This document shows, one piece after another, positions 33,653 through 43,899 of a stretch of DNA of 64,000 bases. The notes under the pieces were generated by a model. It made no database searches. It had not been told where the DNA came from and worked only from the letters and a program-made list of their open reading frames with translations. Source of the DNA: Chloranthus sessilifolius. Taxonomy: Eukaryota > Streptophyta > Magnoliopsida > Chloranthales > Chloranthaceae. Location of the stretch: positions 123,718,831 through 123,782,830 of the forward strand of contig CM037585.1 of the NCBI GenBank assembly GCA_021018995.1, in the 5' to 3' direction. The translations under genes were made by a program, and so were the position numbers. How positions within the stretch are numbered: position 1 is the first letter of the stretch; each line of letters opens with the position of its first letter.

Positions 33653-33805
33653 ATGACTTCCTAGGACAGTCGTTATCGATTGTATAGGCAGTCGATAACG
33701 ACTATCCTAGACTATCGTTATCGACTATATAGGCAGCCGTTATCGATTGCCTATACAGTCGAAAACAACTGTCTATACAGTCGTTATCAACTGCCTAGGC
33801 AGTCG
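33653..33805. repeat. Palindrome array 3 of the foldback element
   Basis: About seven units of the form CGACTGCCTAGGCAGTCG, GACTATCCTAGACTATCG and CGACTGTCTATACAGTCG, with TTATCGA or GATAACGA linkers. Same family as array 2. Confidence 0.75.
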
Positions 33806-34120
33806 TTTTTCTTTTTTAACTTTTTTTTAAGAGGCAATATCGTTTTTTTCGTGTCTATCTTTGGCACCATTGATTTTATATTGTGACCTTCAAATCAGAC
33901 AGCATAGATCTCGTTTCACATCGCATAAATATAAAAAAGTGCAAATATTTAAAATTTTAAATTATGTAGAACAAAAAAAAGTGTAAGAAGGGGTATTTCT
34001 GACTTTTTGTGCTAGCTGGTACTGGCTCGGCTTGGAGCTGGTCGGTTTGGGTAAAGGTGAAACTACATGGCCTCTGACGTAAAAGGGGTATCTGACAGGG
34101 TCGATCAGGTAAATTTTCCT

Positions 34121-34852
34121 AAAATTTAATAAATATGGGTAATATAAAATTAAAGTAAATATGTATGTACTTTTTATATTTTTATTTATAGTTTTTATCT
34201 ATATTTTAAATGTGATTGTGCAAGACAAATTTAAAATTAAGATAAGTTTATTGAAGATTAAAAAAAAAAAAGTATTTATTACATACGATATATAGAAAAT
34301 AAAAAATTATTTAGTAATTGAAATTATACTTTTTAAGGAATTTTTCAATATAATCCCCTCTAAATTTTTGAACATATAAATTTTTTAGCACCTACACTTA
34401 GAATCTATCGACTATATTGTTGGAGATAAATGTAAATAATTGACAAAGATATACTAATCTATCAAGTATGTTCATAGCAGCTTTGGGTGCACATAAACTT
34501 TCTCAATTTCCTTTCTTTTCGTTAAATAAGATAGTAAAAATTGGCGATTAATGATACACCTATCATCTCAAGATCCATTGTGTGGATGGTAAAAATTGGC
34601 GGTTAATGATACCCCTATCATCTCAAGATCCATTGTGTAGAGAATTAGGATGAGGAAGGATCTCTATTCTGTGATTCAAAGCAGTCATATTGTTTTTTAA
34701 ATGGGTGCCCTCAAAGATTCAGTAGGTATAAATGAAGGTTTCTTTAAAAAGTGTGTTGATGGGAGATCTCAAACGTTCAATCAACTTACCTTAAGTTGAA
34801 CTTTGATTATATCTTTCTTTAATTTAAACTTTTATTCTAGTTTTGATTGGAA
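34121..34852. repeat. AT-rich spacer with a 55-bp tandem duplication
   Basis: 34535-34589 and 34590-34644 are direct tandem copies of a unit starting TAAAAATTGGCGATTAATGA; they differ at only a few bases. The unit contains ATCTCAAGATCCATTGTGTG, a block of the dispersed foldback repeat at 53080-57230. No gene seen in the rest. Confidence 0.6.
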
Positions 34853-35335
34853 TGTGAGAATTAACTATTGGAAAAATTGAAATGCTGATCCGAAATAATG
34901 CAGGGAACCGGTTCGATGCACGAGAAATATCGCTGTCTTTAAACTAATATTTCCCCCACCACTTCGACAAAGTGGTCACTAATAGGTTACTGGCAAATTG
35001 GTTCCAGGATACAACAAACCGACTTCATATTCTTGTGAAGGATGTAGCGAATCTGATCACGCTCTCCGAACACCAAGTATTGCAAGAACGCCTTGATAAA
35101 AGACCTTTAAAGACATAACAAGAGAGAAGAAATAAGACTCTATTATGGTGTGTAAAATAATGATTTTAGATTTCTTAAATAGAAATTAAGTGGTGTGTTA
35201 ATGAACAATTTTTCTATAAAAAGGTGCTACAAGCATCCCTTCGAAAAAGACACGCCACTTTGGAAAGGCACTTCTTTTGAAAAGACACACCACTTTAAAA
35301 AGACACCACTTTTGTATATGATATTTGATTAGATC
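34853..35335 (-). repeat. Diverged copia LTR fragment, inverted
   Basis: On the minus strand this segment follows the same block order as the copia LTR at 1533-2261: a GGTGTTCGGAGAGCGTGATC block, TTGTATCCTGGAACC, TAACCTATTAGTGACCACTT-like sequence, and TTTAAAGACAGCGATATTTC near the LTR end. It begins TGTGAGAATT and is cut at 35335 by chromovirus 2. It is a different copia family from the complete element. Confidence 0.6.
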
Positions 35336-37810
35336 TGTGACAACCCGGATTTTGACACTCCGAAACTCGTGCCATCAGTACGATCCTCCAGACCGTGCCC
35401 CATGGATATGTACGGAACATTGGTATAGCAAGCAATAATAAAGAGATAAAGCAAATAACTGTATAAAGCGAAAAAGTCAATATGCCCATCTGGCACATAC
35501 AAAAGACAATTCTACTTTCATGCCACTGCATGAACAGAGAATCGATCTGAACCACTGGTGATAAACAGATCACCCCAGATGGTTCGCCCAAAAGAATTAT
35601 ATCTATCTAATTACATTATTTATCAAAATAAAGGCTTGACATACCAAGCCGTACAATCTGCTCTCAAAACTGACTCTCTATCAAAGTACACAACAGAGTC
35701 TCCTAGAATAAGTCCTCAGGAGTGGGCTCAAACTTGTCTTCAGGCACGTAATCCAAATCACCCAGATCCACGTCTCCCGAAGCCTCGGCCGCTGCTAATA
35801 ATGGACCTGCGATATATAGTCTAAAGGGTGAGCTACATCCTAGCTCAATAGGGAACAACACAATGAACATATAAGTCAAAATCTCACATATATTCCATGA
35901 TATTCTAAGCATGATGTATCTATGCACTTACTGGAAAAACAATTTAAAAGATGATAATTTGCATTTAAATTTACTGGTAGTTTGCATGTTTCACTTTACC
36001 GTTAATTTATCATGAATGACACTGAACAGACCTAAAGCAAAACTTAAATCTTCAACTTAAGTAATCCCCAAGCAATATAGCATCGAGCCCCGATGGGATA
36101 CCCTCCATCGTCGTCTAAATAGATAGTTGTTAAAATATATTCCCTGAGAATACGACCCAAACTGCTTTCTCAATAGGCGGCAGAGTTAAATCTCATCTCA
36201 ACATCCCTGGGATGTGCTTACTGTGTACGGATAAACCTCCGTACCGGTGTACGGATTGGCCGCCGTACCAATCACGGATATCCTGTCGAGTCAGTCGTGG
36301 GTATCCCGCCACGTCGGTGGGGTATCCTAAACAAACCTCAAATAACAAAAATAACATGTATTTTACATATAGTTGTTCACCATGTAAATGTGCTATCTTA
36401 TATCAGTTAGGCTTTAACAGTAGTTATTCAATCTTACATGCATCTCTGGGATGTCTAAATTACTCGCATAACACTGATGCCTTTATCACTTTCTCATCCC
36501 CTGGGGATGCCTCATTTTCAATAACTTACTTGGTCTCAGTTATTCGCATCACACTGATGCCTTTATTACTTTCTTGGTGTCACACACATACCCATTTTTT
36601 TAAAGATTTACACAATTAAAATATTTTTAATTTGATCTCTATATCACTACATACATGCTCTTGTAATTAAAGTACATGTTCAAGGTGTTCCCTACCTCAG
36701 GTCTCTGAAAGTCCAAGCATCAAGGTCTCACGCGGCTCCTTATGCTTGCTTTCACACGTACCACCTATGGTACATCATAACTCATGCAACACATCACTAA
36801 AGATACAATAGAGAAGGTCCTAGACCCTCCATGAACCTCAAGATCCAGTTGAAAAGTCAAGTGAAACTGCCAAATTGATTAATCGATTCCTAAAATCGAT
36901 TAATCGAAATCTAAAATCGATTAATCGATTAATCGAAATCCCCAAAATGGTAAAGTCGATTCTCAAATCGAGTAGTTGAAAATCCGAAATCGATTAGTCG
37001 ATCCCAAATCGATTAATCGAAATCCAAAATCGATTAATCGATTTGTCGATTTCTCCAAGTCTTTTCTCTCCAGCCACTGGAGGTACCCAGTCGATTAGTC
37101 AATTTCTAAATCGATTAATCGAAATTCAAAATCGATTAATCGATTTCCAGATCGATTAATCGAAATCGGGCATCCTTGCCTTTTCAACTTCTAGACCAAA
37201 ATCGATTAATCGATTTGGCTAGACTCAGCTCCTTTTCGGGCTGTTCTTCTCAAATCCCTTTCTTTTCTAATTTCTTTCTTTTCTAGGTCTTTAATCTATC
37301 ATTTAACCATACTTAACTGAATTAAAATCATCAAATCTTTAGACATTACAATCTAACAAAACTCACCTCAATAAATCCCTTAAATGATTGATTTGTTGGG
37401 TTTGATGGCTAGAGTTCCAGCTTTTCGCTTCAATGATCTTTCACACGTCGAATCCGGCAATCAATGCTTAACCCCCTCTTGATTTGCATTAACTCTTGGC
37501 TCAATAACTCCTCTTTACTCCCTCTCTCTCTCTCTCTCTTCTTAACTCTTTCTTCAACAATCCAACCAAAGAAACTTAGGTCTATTAAACCCTTATATCT
37601 TCTCTCTGTTTTGTGTGTTAAGCACCTACACCAGAGATAGGTGTACATGACCACTAACTCACACTATATACTACACTTATGTCACATTGACATCACATTA
37701 GTTCATCACTTCATGAGTCCACTGTTTGACCATCACTTGGTCAAACCTACGACCAGCCGGGCACGGATCCCTAGGTCATTGCTTAACGCTCAAATTTTCG
37801 AGATATTACA
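35336..37810 (-). repeat. Chromovirus 2 3' LTR
   Basis: 2475 bp; plus strand starts TGTGACAACCCGGATTTTGA and ends GAGATATTACA. It holds about nine exact TCGATTAATCGA palindromes between 36875 and 37220 and a (CT)n run at about 37519-37540. Next to it, 37811-37830 is purine-rich on the minus strand (ends GGTGGGGAGAA), the likely plus-strand primer. Confidence 0.95.
36875..37220. repeat. TCGATTAATCGA palindrome array in 3' LTR
   Basis: The 12-bp palindrome TCGATTAATCGA recurs with linkers AAAT, AATCC or CCA, sometimes overlapping as in ATCGATTAATCGATTAATCG. One variant half-site is TCGATTAGTCGA. A block CCACTGGAGGTACCCAGTCG interrupts it. The matching array is at 46930-47250 in the other LTR. 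Confidence 0.85.
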
Positions 37811-38064
37811 TTCTCCCCACCTTGGGAATTTTCGTCCTCGAAAATAAACCGAAAGGTGCGTTGGTTGGGTACCTCACACACTGGGGTGTCGCATACCCGA
37901 TCACGAAAAATTAACTATATATCATACAATGCAAAAAATATAACTTAATGCAAGCGAATTTCAAAAAAGATGATTTAGATTTCACTATCTAAGTTCCAAA
38001 ATTTACAATTTGGGCATGTACATCATTTTAATTACAACCAAAAAGAAATATCCTCGGCTCAAGC

Positions 38065-39429
38065 TCACGCCGTCCCTCCCCGGTGATCACGGTCTTTGGG
38101 CTGGGTCACTTCTCTGTCAAGGCGTGACGATTTGCCTCTCGGTCGCACTTCCTTCTGGGCGCCGTCCAATGGATAAATGTACCGCATGGTGTGGTACATC
38201 AAGAAGTCCATCCGCCGGTTCATCATCTGGTTGTTGCCCTCCATCCGATCCAACACATCCTCGATAGTATGTGCAGGGCGAGCTGCTCGCCGGCGGTATG
38301 ATGAGATAGGTGTGGTAGTCCCTGATTGCGACGGTGGCATAGGGGATGCGATGGTATGCGAGGGTGCCCTCTCAGCTGGTGGAATAACGGGGCGTGCTCC
38401 CCCTACGGGTGGGTCCTGACATGGTGGTGGTGGTGCTGCTGCTGCTTCTGGGCCTGCAACTGGCAGGGTCATCTTCAGCAATCTATAACTACGACCCCAC
38501 GAAGCAATGGAGTAATGCTTCACGCGGTCTGTAGCCCTCTCATGGGGCGAGATGGCGTACCCTGAAGAGTCGAAATAACACTCCAACATGCTCGAAATGA
38601 GGCGAGCATACGACATCTTCTCCTTGGGCCTCAAATGACCCTTCATTAGCTTCCCCTTTATATACGTCATCCCCTCTAAAACGTTCATGGTGGCGTCGAA
38701 CCAACGGCCGCAGAATGCCGCGTATAGGGCCTGTTGGACCAACTCCACCCTCTCGGTATCATGACTCATCGGATAGAGATTGCACTTGATTATAGAATCA
38801 AGCATCCACATGTAATGGGGCAAATCGACCCTCCGAATGGACGATCCGGACCCCTTCTATCCATTGGTCATCTCGGTTATAATTTCCTCAAACTTCACCT
38901 CTTCTACAAAGAGGGTGGTCTCAAGCACGAAGTCCAAATAACACTCGAGGGCTTCGTGAACGTGGCGACGGGTGAAGGTGTAGTCACGACCCTCGATCTT
39001 GGTCGTAACGATGTCATTGGTTGGGCCATCCTCCAAACCCTGGTAAAATAGGCGTACGAGCCTAGGGTAATAGCACCTGTGGAGTGGCTTTAACAGGTTG
39101 TCGAGGCCCGCTTTGACCAAATAGTTCCTAGCCCATTTGGTCTCGCCTTCGACGTCGGGGTTGGTAAACAAATTGTCATCAATGATGTATTCGTTTTCAA
39201 AGGTCTTAGCCGCCCACCATTCATTTGGTTGGCGCACGTTTATGGGTGGTGGTGGTGTTGGTGAAGACTCGCGCGAAGAAGCGCTCGTCGAACCGGATGT
39301 GGTATCCGATGACGACGGGGATGGGGTCCTCACAGGCGATGGGGTAGGTGGGGGCGGTGCGGCGTTCTTACGCCGAACCGGGAGCTTCGAAGCCGCTTGC
39401 TTCGTGGTCAAGCGAGTTTGAGGTGGCAT
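38065..39429 (-). pseudogene. Chromovirus 2 accessory ORF (putative plant transposon protein-like)
   Basis: One frame of 455 codons from the ATG at 39429, with a single TAG at codon 191 (38859-38857). It lies between pol and the 3' LTR on the coding strand, where env would be, but has no signal peptide or membrane segment. Residues 1-20 are basic; 22-63 are a Pro/Ser/Thr-rich linker; 65-320 form a folded-looking domain (NEWWAAKTFENEY, HRCYYPRLVRLFYQGLED, VHEALECYLDF, MNVLEGMTYIKGKLMKGHL); 325-382 is a second Pro-rich linker; 387-417 (TIEDVLDRMEGNNQMMNRRM) could form a coiled coil; the tail is basic. The LVRLFY domain resembles the 'putative plant transposon protein' family of many plant gypsy elements; that match is from memory. 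It is more GC-rich than its surroundings. Function unknown. Confidence 0.75.
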
Positions 39430-39639
39430 CTTGGTGGAAAATCAATAAAAACTAAGGTTTAACGGTTTAAATTGAAGAAAAAGCTCAGATTTAGGGTTTA
39501 CCTTAGGTATTTGATCCGACTGCAAGCAATTTCAATCCGAAATCGATCCCAAACCACAAAAACCCTAGGTCGGATGGTCGTTCGAGAAGGAAATCGAAAA
39601 GGCGCGCAAGAGACCAAAACCCCAAAATTTTCAAATGTG

Positions 39640-40110
39640 GAGAAATCCCGCTCGTTTTATATATATAGGTTCGATTCGATTAATCGATTCCTGAAATCGA
39701 TTAATCAAATTTCAAAAACTTACTCCAGCCGCGCGAAATCGATTAATCGATTAATCAAAACTCAAAATCTATTAATCGAATCCATTTCGATTAATCAAAA
39801 TCGTGTTCACTTAAAATTTTCAACTTTTCCAGCTCACTGGCGCGTGCCAGTTGATTAATCGATTCACCAAATCGATTAATTAATTTCCCAAAATCGATTA
39901 GTCGAATTTCACCTCGATTAATCGAAATTGTAAAATCCTTTAAATTTTTCTAAAATTCTCAAGTTACTCGATTAATCGATCCCCAGATCGATTAATCGAA
40001 ATTTCACTTTGTTAATTTTCTGCATCCCCATTCAATCTCCACTCACTGGTGTATGCCAGTCGACTATTCGACCGAAATCGATTAATCAATTTTGATTAGA
40101 TTTTCAAAAA
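39640..40110. repeat. Internal TCGATTAATCGA array between pol and accessory ORF
   Basis: The same palindrome and variants (ATTGATTAATCG, CGATTAATTAAT) recur here, together with CACTGG...CCAGT blocks like CTCACTGGCGCGTGCCAGT that parallel CCACTGGAGGTACCCAGT in the LTR. The internal array is therefore a diverged relative of the LTR array. Confidence 0.8.
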
Positions 40111-40342
40111 ATTCTCATTTTTATGTCGCTTTTTATTTTCTTGGTATTGTGAAACATGTCTTCACAGCCATTTCGTGGCTATGATGAATCTTGACTACGC
40201 ACTCAACATTACATCAGGAACACGATGCGGATTAGAATTCTCTCTACTGAATAAATTGATCAAAAGGTCCCCATTGGATTACAATACATGGTTTCAATCC
40301 GCGAACATGCTTGCGGTGATACAAATTTTATTTTTTTCACTC

Positions 40343-43300
40343 TCAAGCTGTCACAAACAAGTCCAGATACTGTTCTTTCACGTCGACCTCTCGTTCCCAC
40401 GTAGCTTCTTCGGCCGGATGATTCTTCCATCGAACAAGCACTAACGGAATCACTTTTGTCCGCAACACTTAATCCTTTCGATCCAAAATCTCTGCCGGTT
40501 CTTCGATCATGCTCATATCCTCATGCATCTCAAACGATTTGCCGCTCAACACGTGATCAGGGTCATTAAGATACTTCCTAAGCATAGATACGTAGAACAC
40601 ATTGTGTACCTGATCAAATAACGGTGGCAATCCAATGCGGTAAGCAACTTCCCCTACTCGACCAAGAACCTCAAATGGTCCAAGATAGCAGGGACTCAAC
40701 TTCCCTCTCTTTCCAAATCTCATCACCCCTTCATAGGTGACACTTTTACGAACACATGTTCACCCACCTTAAAGTCTACACTCGTCCGCTTGATATCAGC
40801 GTAGCTTTTCTGTCTGCTATGAGCTGCTTTGAGTTTTGCCCTTATCATACGAACATAGGTGACATTATCTTCAAGTATTTTGGGTCCCAAAATAAATTTC
40901 TCACCGATTTCTTCCCAATTGATGGGTGATCTACATTGCCGTCCATAAAGACTTTCATACGGTGACATCCCAATGCTCGTTTGAAAACTGTTGTTGTATG
41001 CAAACTCAATCAACGATAGGTGTTGATCCCATGATCCTTGCAGTTCTAACATGCACGCCCTAAGCATGTCCTCGATGATCTGATTGATCCTCTCCGTCTA
41101 CCCATCAGTTTGCGGATGGAATGCTGAACTGAAATCTAGTCACGTTCCTATTCCCCCTTAAAATTTCTTCTAAAACTTTGATGTATATAATGGGTCACGG
41201 TCAGAAACAATGCTACTCGGAATCCCATGCAAACGGACGATCTCTTTCATATATAGCTCTGCATGTCTTCTCGCCGTGTACATCGTGTTGTAAGGCAAGA
41301 AGTGCGCTGACTTGATCAATCGATCGACTACTACCCAGATGGCATTGTACCTCTTTGCAGTACGCGGTAGCCCAACGATGAAGTCCATAGAGATCGATTC
41401 CCACTTCCATTCCGGTATAAGTAGAGGCTACAATAATCCCGTAGGGTGTCTATGATCGATCTTCACTTGTTGGCACATCAAACACCACGACACGTACTCT
41501 GCCATGTCTTGCTTCAAGCCTCTCCACCAGTAATTCTTTTTCAAGTCTTGGTACATCTTTGTGCTACCCAGGTGAATCGCATAGTTGGATTTGTGAGATT
41601 CATCAAGAATTGTTCGCCGTAGATCGACATTTTTTGGAATGCAGAGACGGCCCTTGAACAATAAGGAACCATCCTCCTTGACCGAGAACTCAGATCTAAT
41701 GCCTTCAGTTACATCTTGACGAATCTTGGTTAGCGTCGAGTCTTTCATCTGTAGTTTATAGATATGCTCAAATATCACTGGTCTCACTGAAATATTTGCC
41801 AAAAAGGCTCCTGTGGCTTGCGACTCAATATTCTCATCATACAGTGCCAGATCTTCAAATAACTTCCATCGGTGCATACCCAAAATCAAACTAGCCAATT
41901 GAGCTGAACCCTTCCGACTCAAGGCATCGGCCACTACATTAGCCTTGCCTGGATTGTACTGTATGGAACAGTCATAGTCATTGAAGAACTCCATCCATCT
42001 GCGCTGCCTCATATTTAGATCTTTCTGTGTAAACAGATATCTGAGGCTTTTATGATCGGTGAAAATCTCAAAAGTCTCACCGTTCAAGTAATGTCTCCAA
42101 ATCTTCAGCACAAAAATGACTGCTGCTAATTCTAGATCATGTGTCGGATAATTTTTCTCAAGCTCTTTCAACTGTCTCGATCCATATGCTATTATCTTTC
42201 TGTGTTGATTAAGCACGCAGCCCAAACCACTATACGAAGCATCGCTGTATACTGCGAACCCTCCACCGCCTAAAGGAATCGCTAATGCTGGAGCTGAAGT
42301 GAGTCTCTTCTTGAGTTCTTGAAAACTCTTCTCGCATGTCTCACTCCATTCGAATCTTGAATCCTTCCTTGTAAGCTTCGTAAGAGGTCCTGATATCTTT
42401 GAAAACCCCTCAACAAAACGTCGATAGTAACCCGCTAATCCAAGGAAACTACGAACGTCGGTCACGGTCTTTGGTTGCTCCCAATTGACCACTGCTTCTA
42501 TCTTTGCTGGATCTACAGTGACACCATGCTTTGAGATGACATGTTCCAAAAATCTAACTTCTTCTAACCAAAACTCGCACTTACTGAGCTTGGCGTATAA
42601 TTTGTGTTCACGTAGAGTCTGTAGGGCTATTCTCAAGTGCTTCTCATGCTCTTCCTCTGATTTTGAATAGATCAGGATCTCGTCAACAAACACTACGACA
42701 CAAGAGTCTAGGTGTGGTTTAAACACCCTATTCATCAGATCCATGAATGATGTCGGGGCATTTGTCAATCCAAACGGCATCACTAGGAATTTATAGTGTC
42801 CGTACCGAGTCCAAAATGCAGTCTTCTGAATATCCTCTGCCTTTACTCTCAACTGATGGTATCCAGATCTTAGATCGATCTTGGAAAAGTACCTCGCTCC
42901 TTGCAGTTGATCAAACAAGTCATCTATCCTAGGTAAAGGATATCGATTCTTAATACTGAGTTTGTTCAATTACCGATAGTCAATGCATAGCTGCATTGAC
43001 CCATCCTTCTTCTTTACAAACAAGATCGGTGCTCCCCGTGGAGACACGCTCGGTTTAACAAAAACCTTGTCCATTAGCTCTTATAACTGCTCCTTCAATT
43101 CCTTCAACTCAGCAGGGGCCATTCTATATGGTGCTTTAGAAACAGGCTTCGTTCCTGGTGCTAAGCCGATGGCGAATTCCACTTCCCTTTCTGGAAGTAA
43201 TCCGGGTAATTTCTCCGGAAATACATCTTCAAATTCTCGCACCACGGCTATCTCGGAGATAACATTCTTCTCTTCTTTATGCTCCTTCAAGAATGCCAAG

Positions 43301-43757
43301 TATCTACTGCACCCTTTTCTGATCAATCGCTCGGCTCTGACTGCCGAGATAAGTGGCATATGCGTCGACCTCTCTCCTCGAAATCAAAATGATCTCCTCG
43401 TATTGGGTCTGAAAATGACGACCTTGTTCTTGCAATCTATCGTCGCATAGTGAGTCGACAGCCAATCCATGCCATGGATCACGTCGAATCCTTGCATGTC
43501 TAACAGAATTAGGTTCACCGGTAGTTCAAAGACGTCTTCATACATGATTCTCACGATCACGGAGTTGCAACCCTTTTCGGTATCAACCAATTTTTCAGTA
43601 GGAATAGTCACGATTAACACAAAGTCTAACTCCTTTGGGTTAACTTTCATCCTCTTTGTGAAGCGAGGGGTAACAAATGAGTGGGTAGACCCCAGGTCTA
43701 TCAACACTCTAGCTTCATATGTCACATCGCTTCCTTTCTTATAGATTTGTAACGTAT
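40343..43757 (-). pseudogene. Chromovirus 2 pol: protease, RT, RNase H, integrase, chromodomain
   Basis: Protease: TLQIYKKGSDVTYEARVLID, then LGSTHSFV and [62 protein letters not shown] (catalytic Asp), [33 protein letters not shown] near 42690-42660 with Glu instead of the second catalytic Asp. RNase [53 protein letters not shown]. Integrase: [11 protein letters not shown]...CLMCQQVK zinc site, MDFIVGLPRT, IVSDRDPLYTS, TERINQIIEDML. Chromodomain: VIPLVLVRWKNHPAEEATWE, near 40440-40380. Stops at 43384, 43081, 42970, 41428, 41170 and nearby, plus about one frameshift at 40725. Confidence 0.95.
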
Positions 43758-43899
43758 CTAATCATACATACACATATATAATGTCTATCATCATACTAGA
43801 ATTTATTACATGCAGCTTCTTTTCTATTTTCTATATGGATGCACCTTCTCTATCTAAAGTTTTCAAGAATTGAAATTCTTTATTTAAAAGAAATCTCAC
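43758..43899 (-). other. Putative intron between chromovirus 2 gag and pol
   Basis: 142 nt, AT-rich. On the minus strand it begins GTGAGATTTC after CCAAG and ends TATGATTAG. The donor is close to the plant consensus. Removing it joins phase-1 ends so that ...NTNDVIQ runs into TLQIYKKGSDVTYEARVLID without a stop, aligning residue by residue with TLFMCREGDISKIEVRVLID of chromovirus 1. Position and phase are the same in both elements. No transcript evidence. Confidence 0.65.

Larger units (their letters stand above)
32711..34120. mobile_element. Foldback element with ~300-bp TIRs and palindrome arrays
   Basis: The two ends (TAGGAAAATTTAC at 32711 and GTAAATTTTCCTA at 34120) are inverted and the similarity runs inwards about 300 bp with scattered differences, through blocks such as TTTAAATATTTGCACTTTT and GATTTGAAGG, up to GATAGACACGAAAAAA. 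Between the arms are further inverted copies of the inner arm (33165-33258, 33345-33500, 33505-33652) alternating with three arrays of short palindromes (33020-33160, 33259-33344, 33653-33805). No ORF. Superfamily not assigned; the AAATT on both sides may be a 5-bp duplication or just part of the inverted repeat. Confidence 0.8.

Noticed and set aside
38065..39429. Envelope gene
   Set aside because: Position fits, but the translation lacks a signal peptide, membrane segment or surface-protein pattern; two Pro-rich linkers and a basic tail suggest an intracellular protein.
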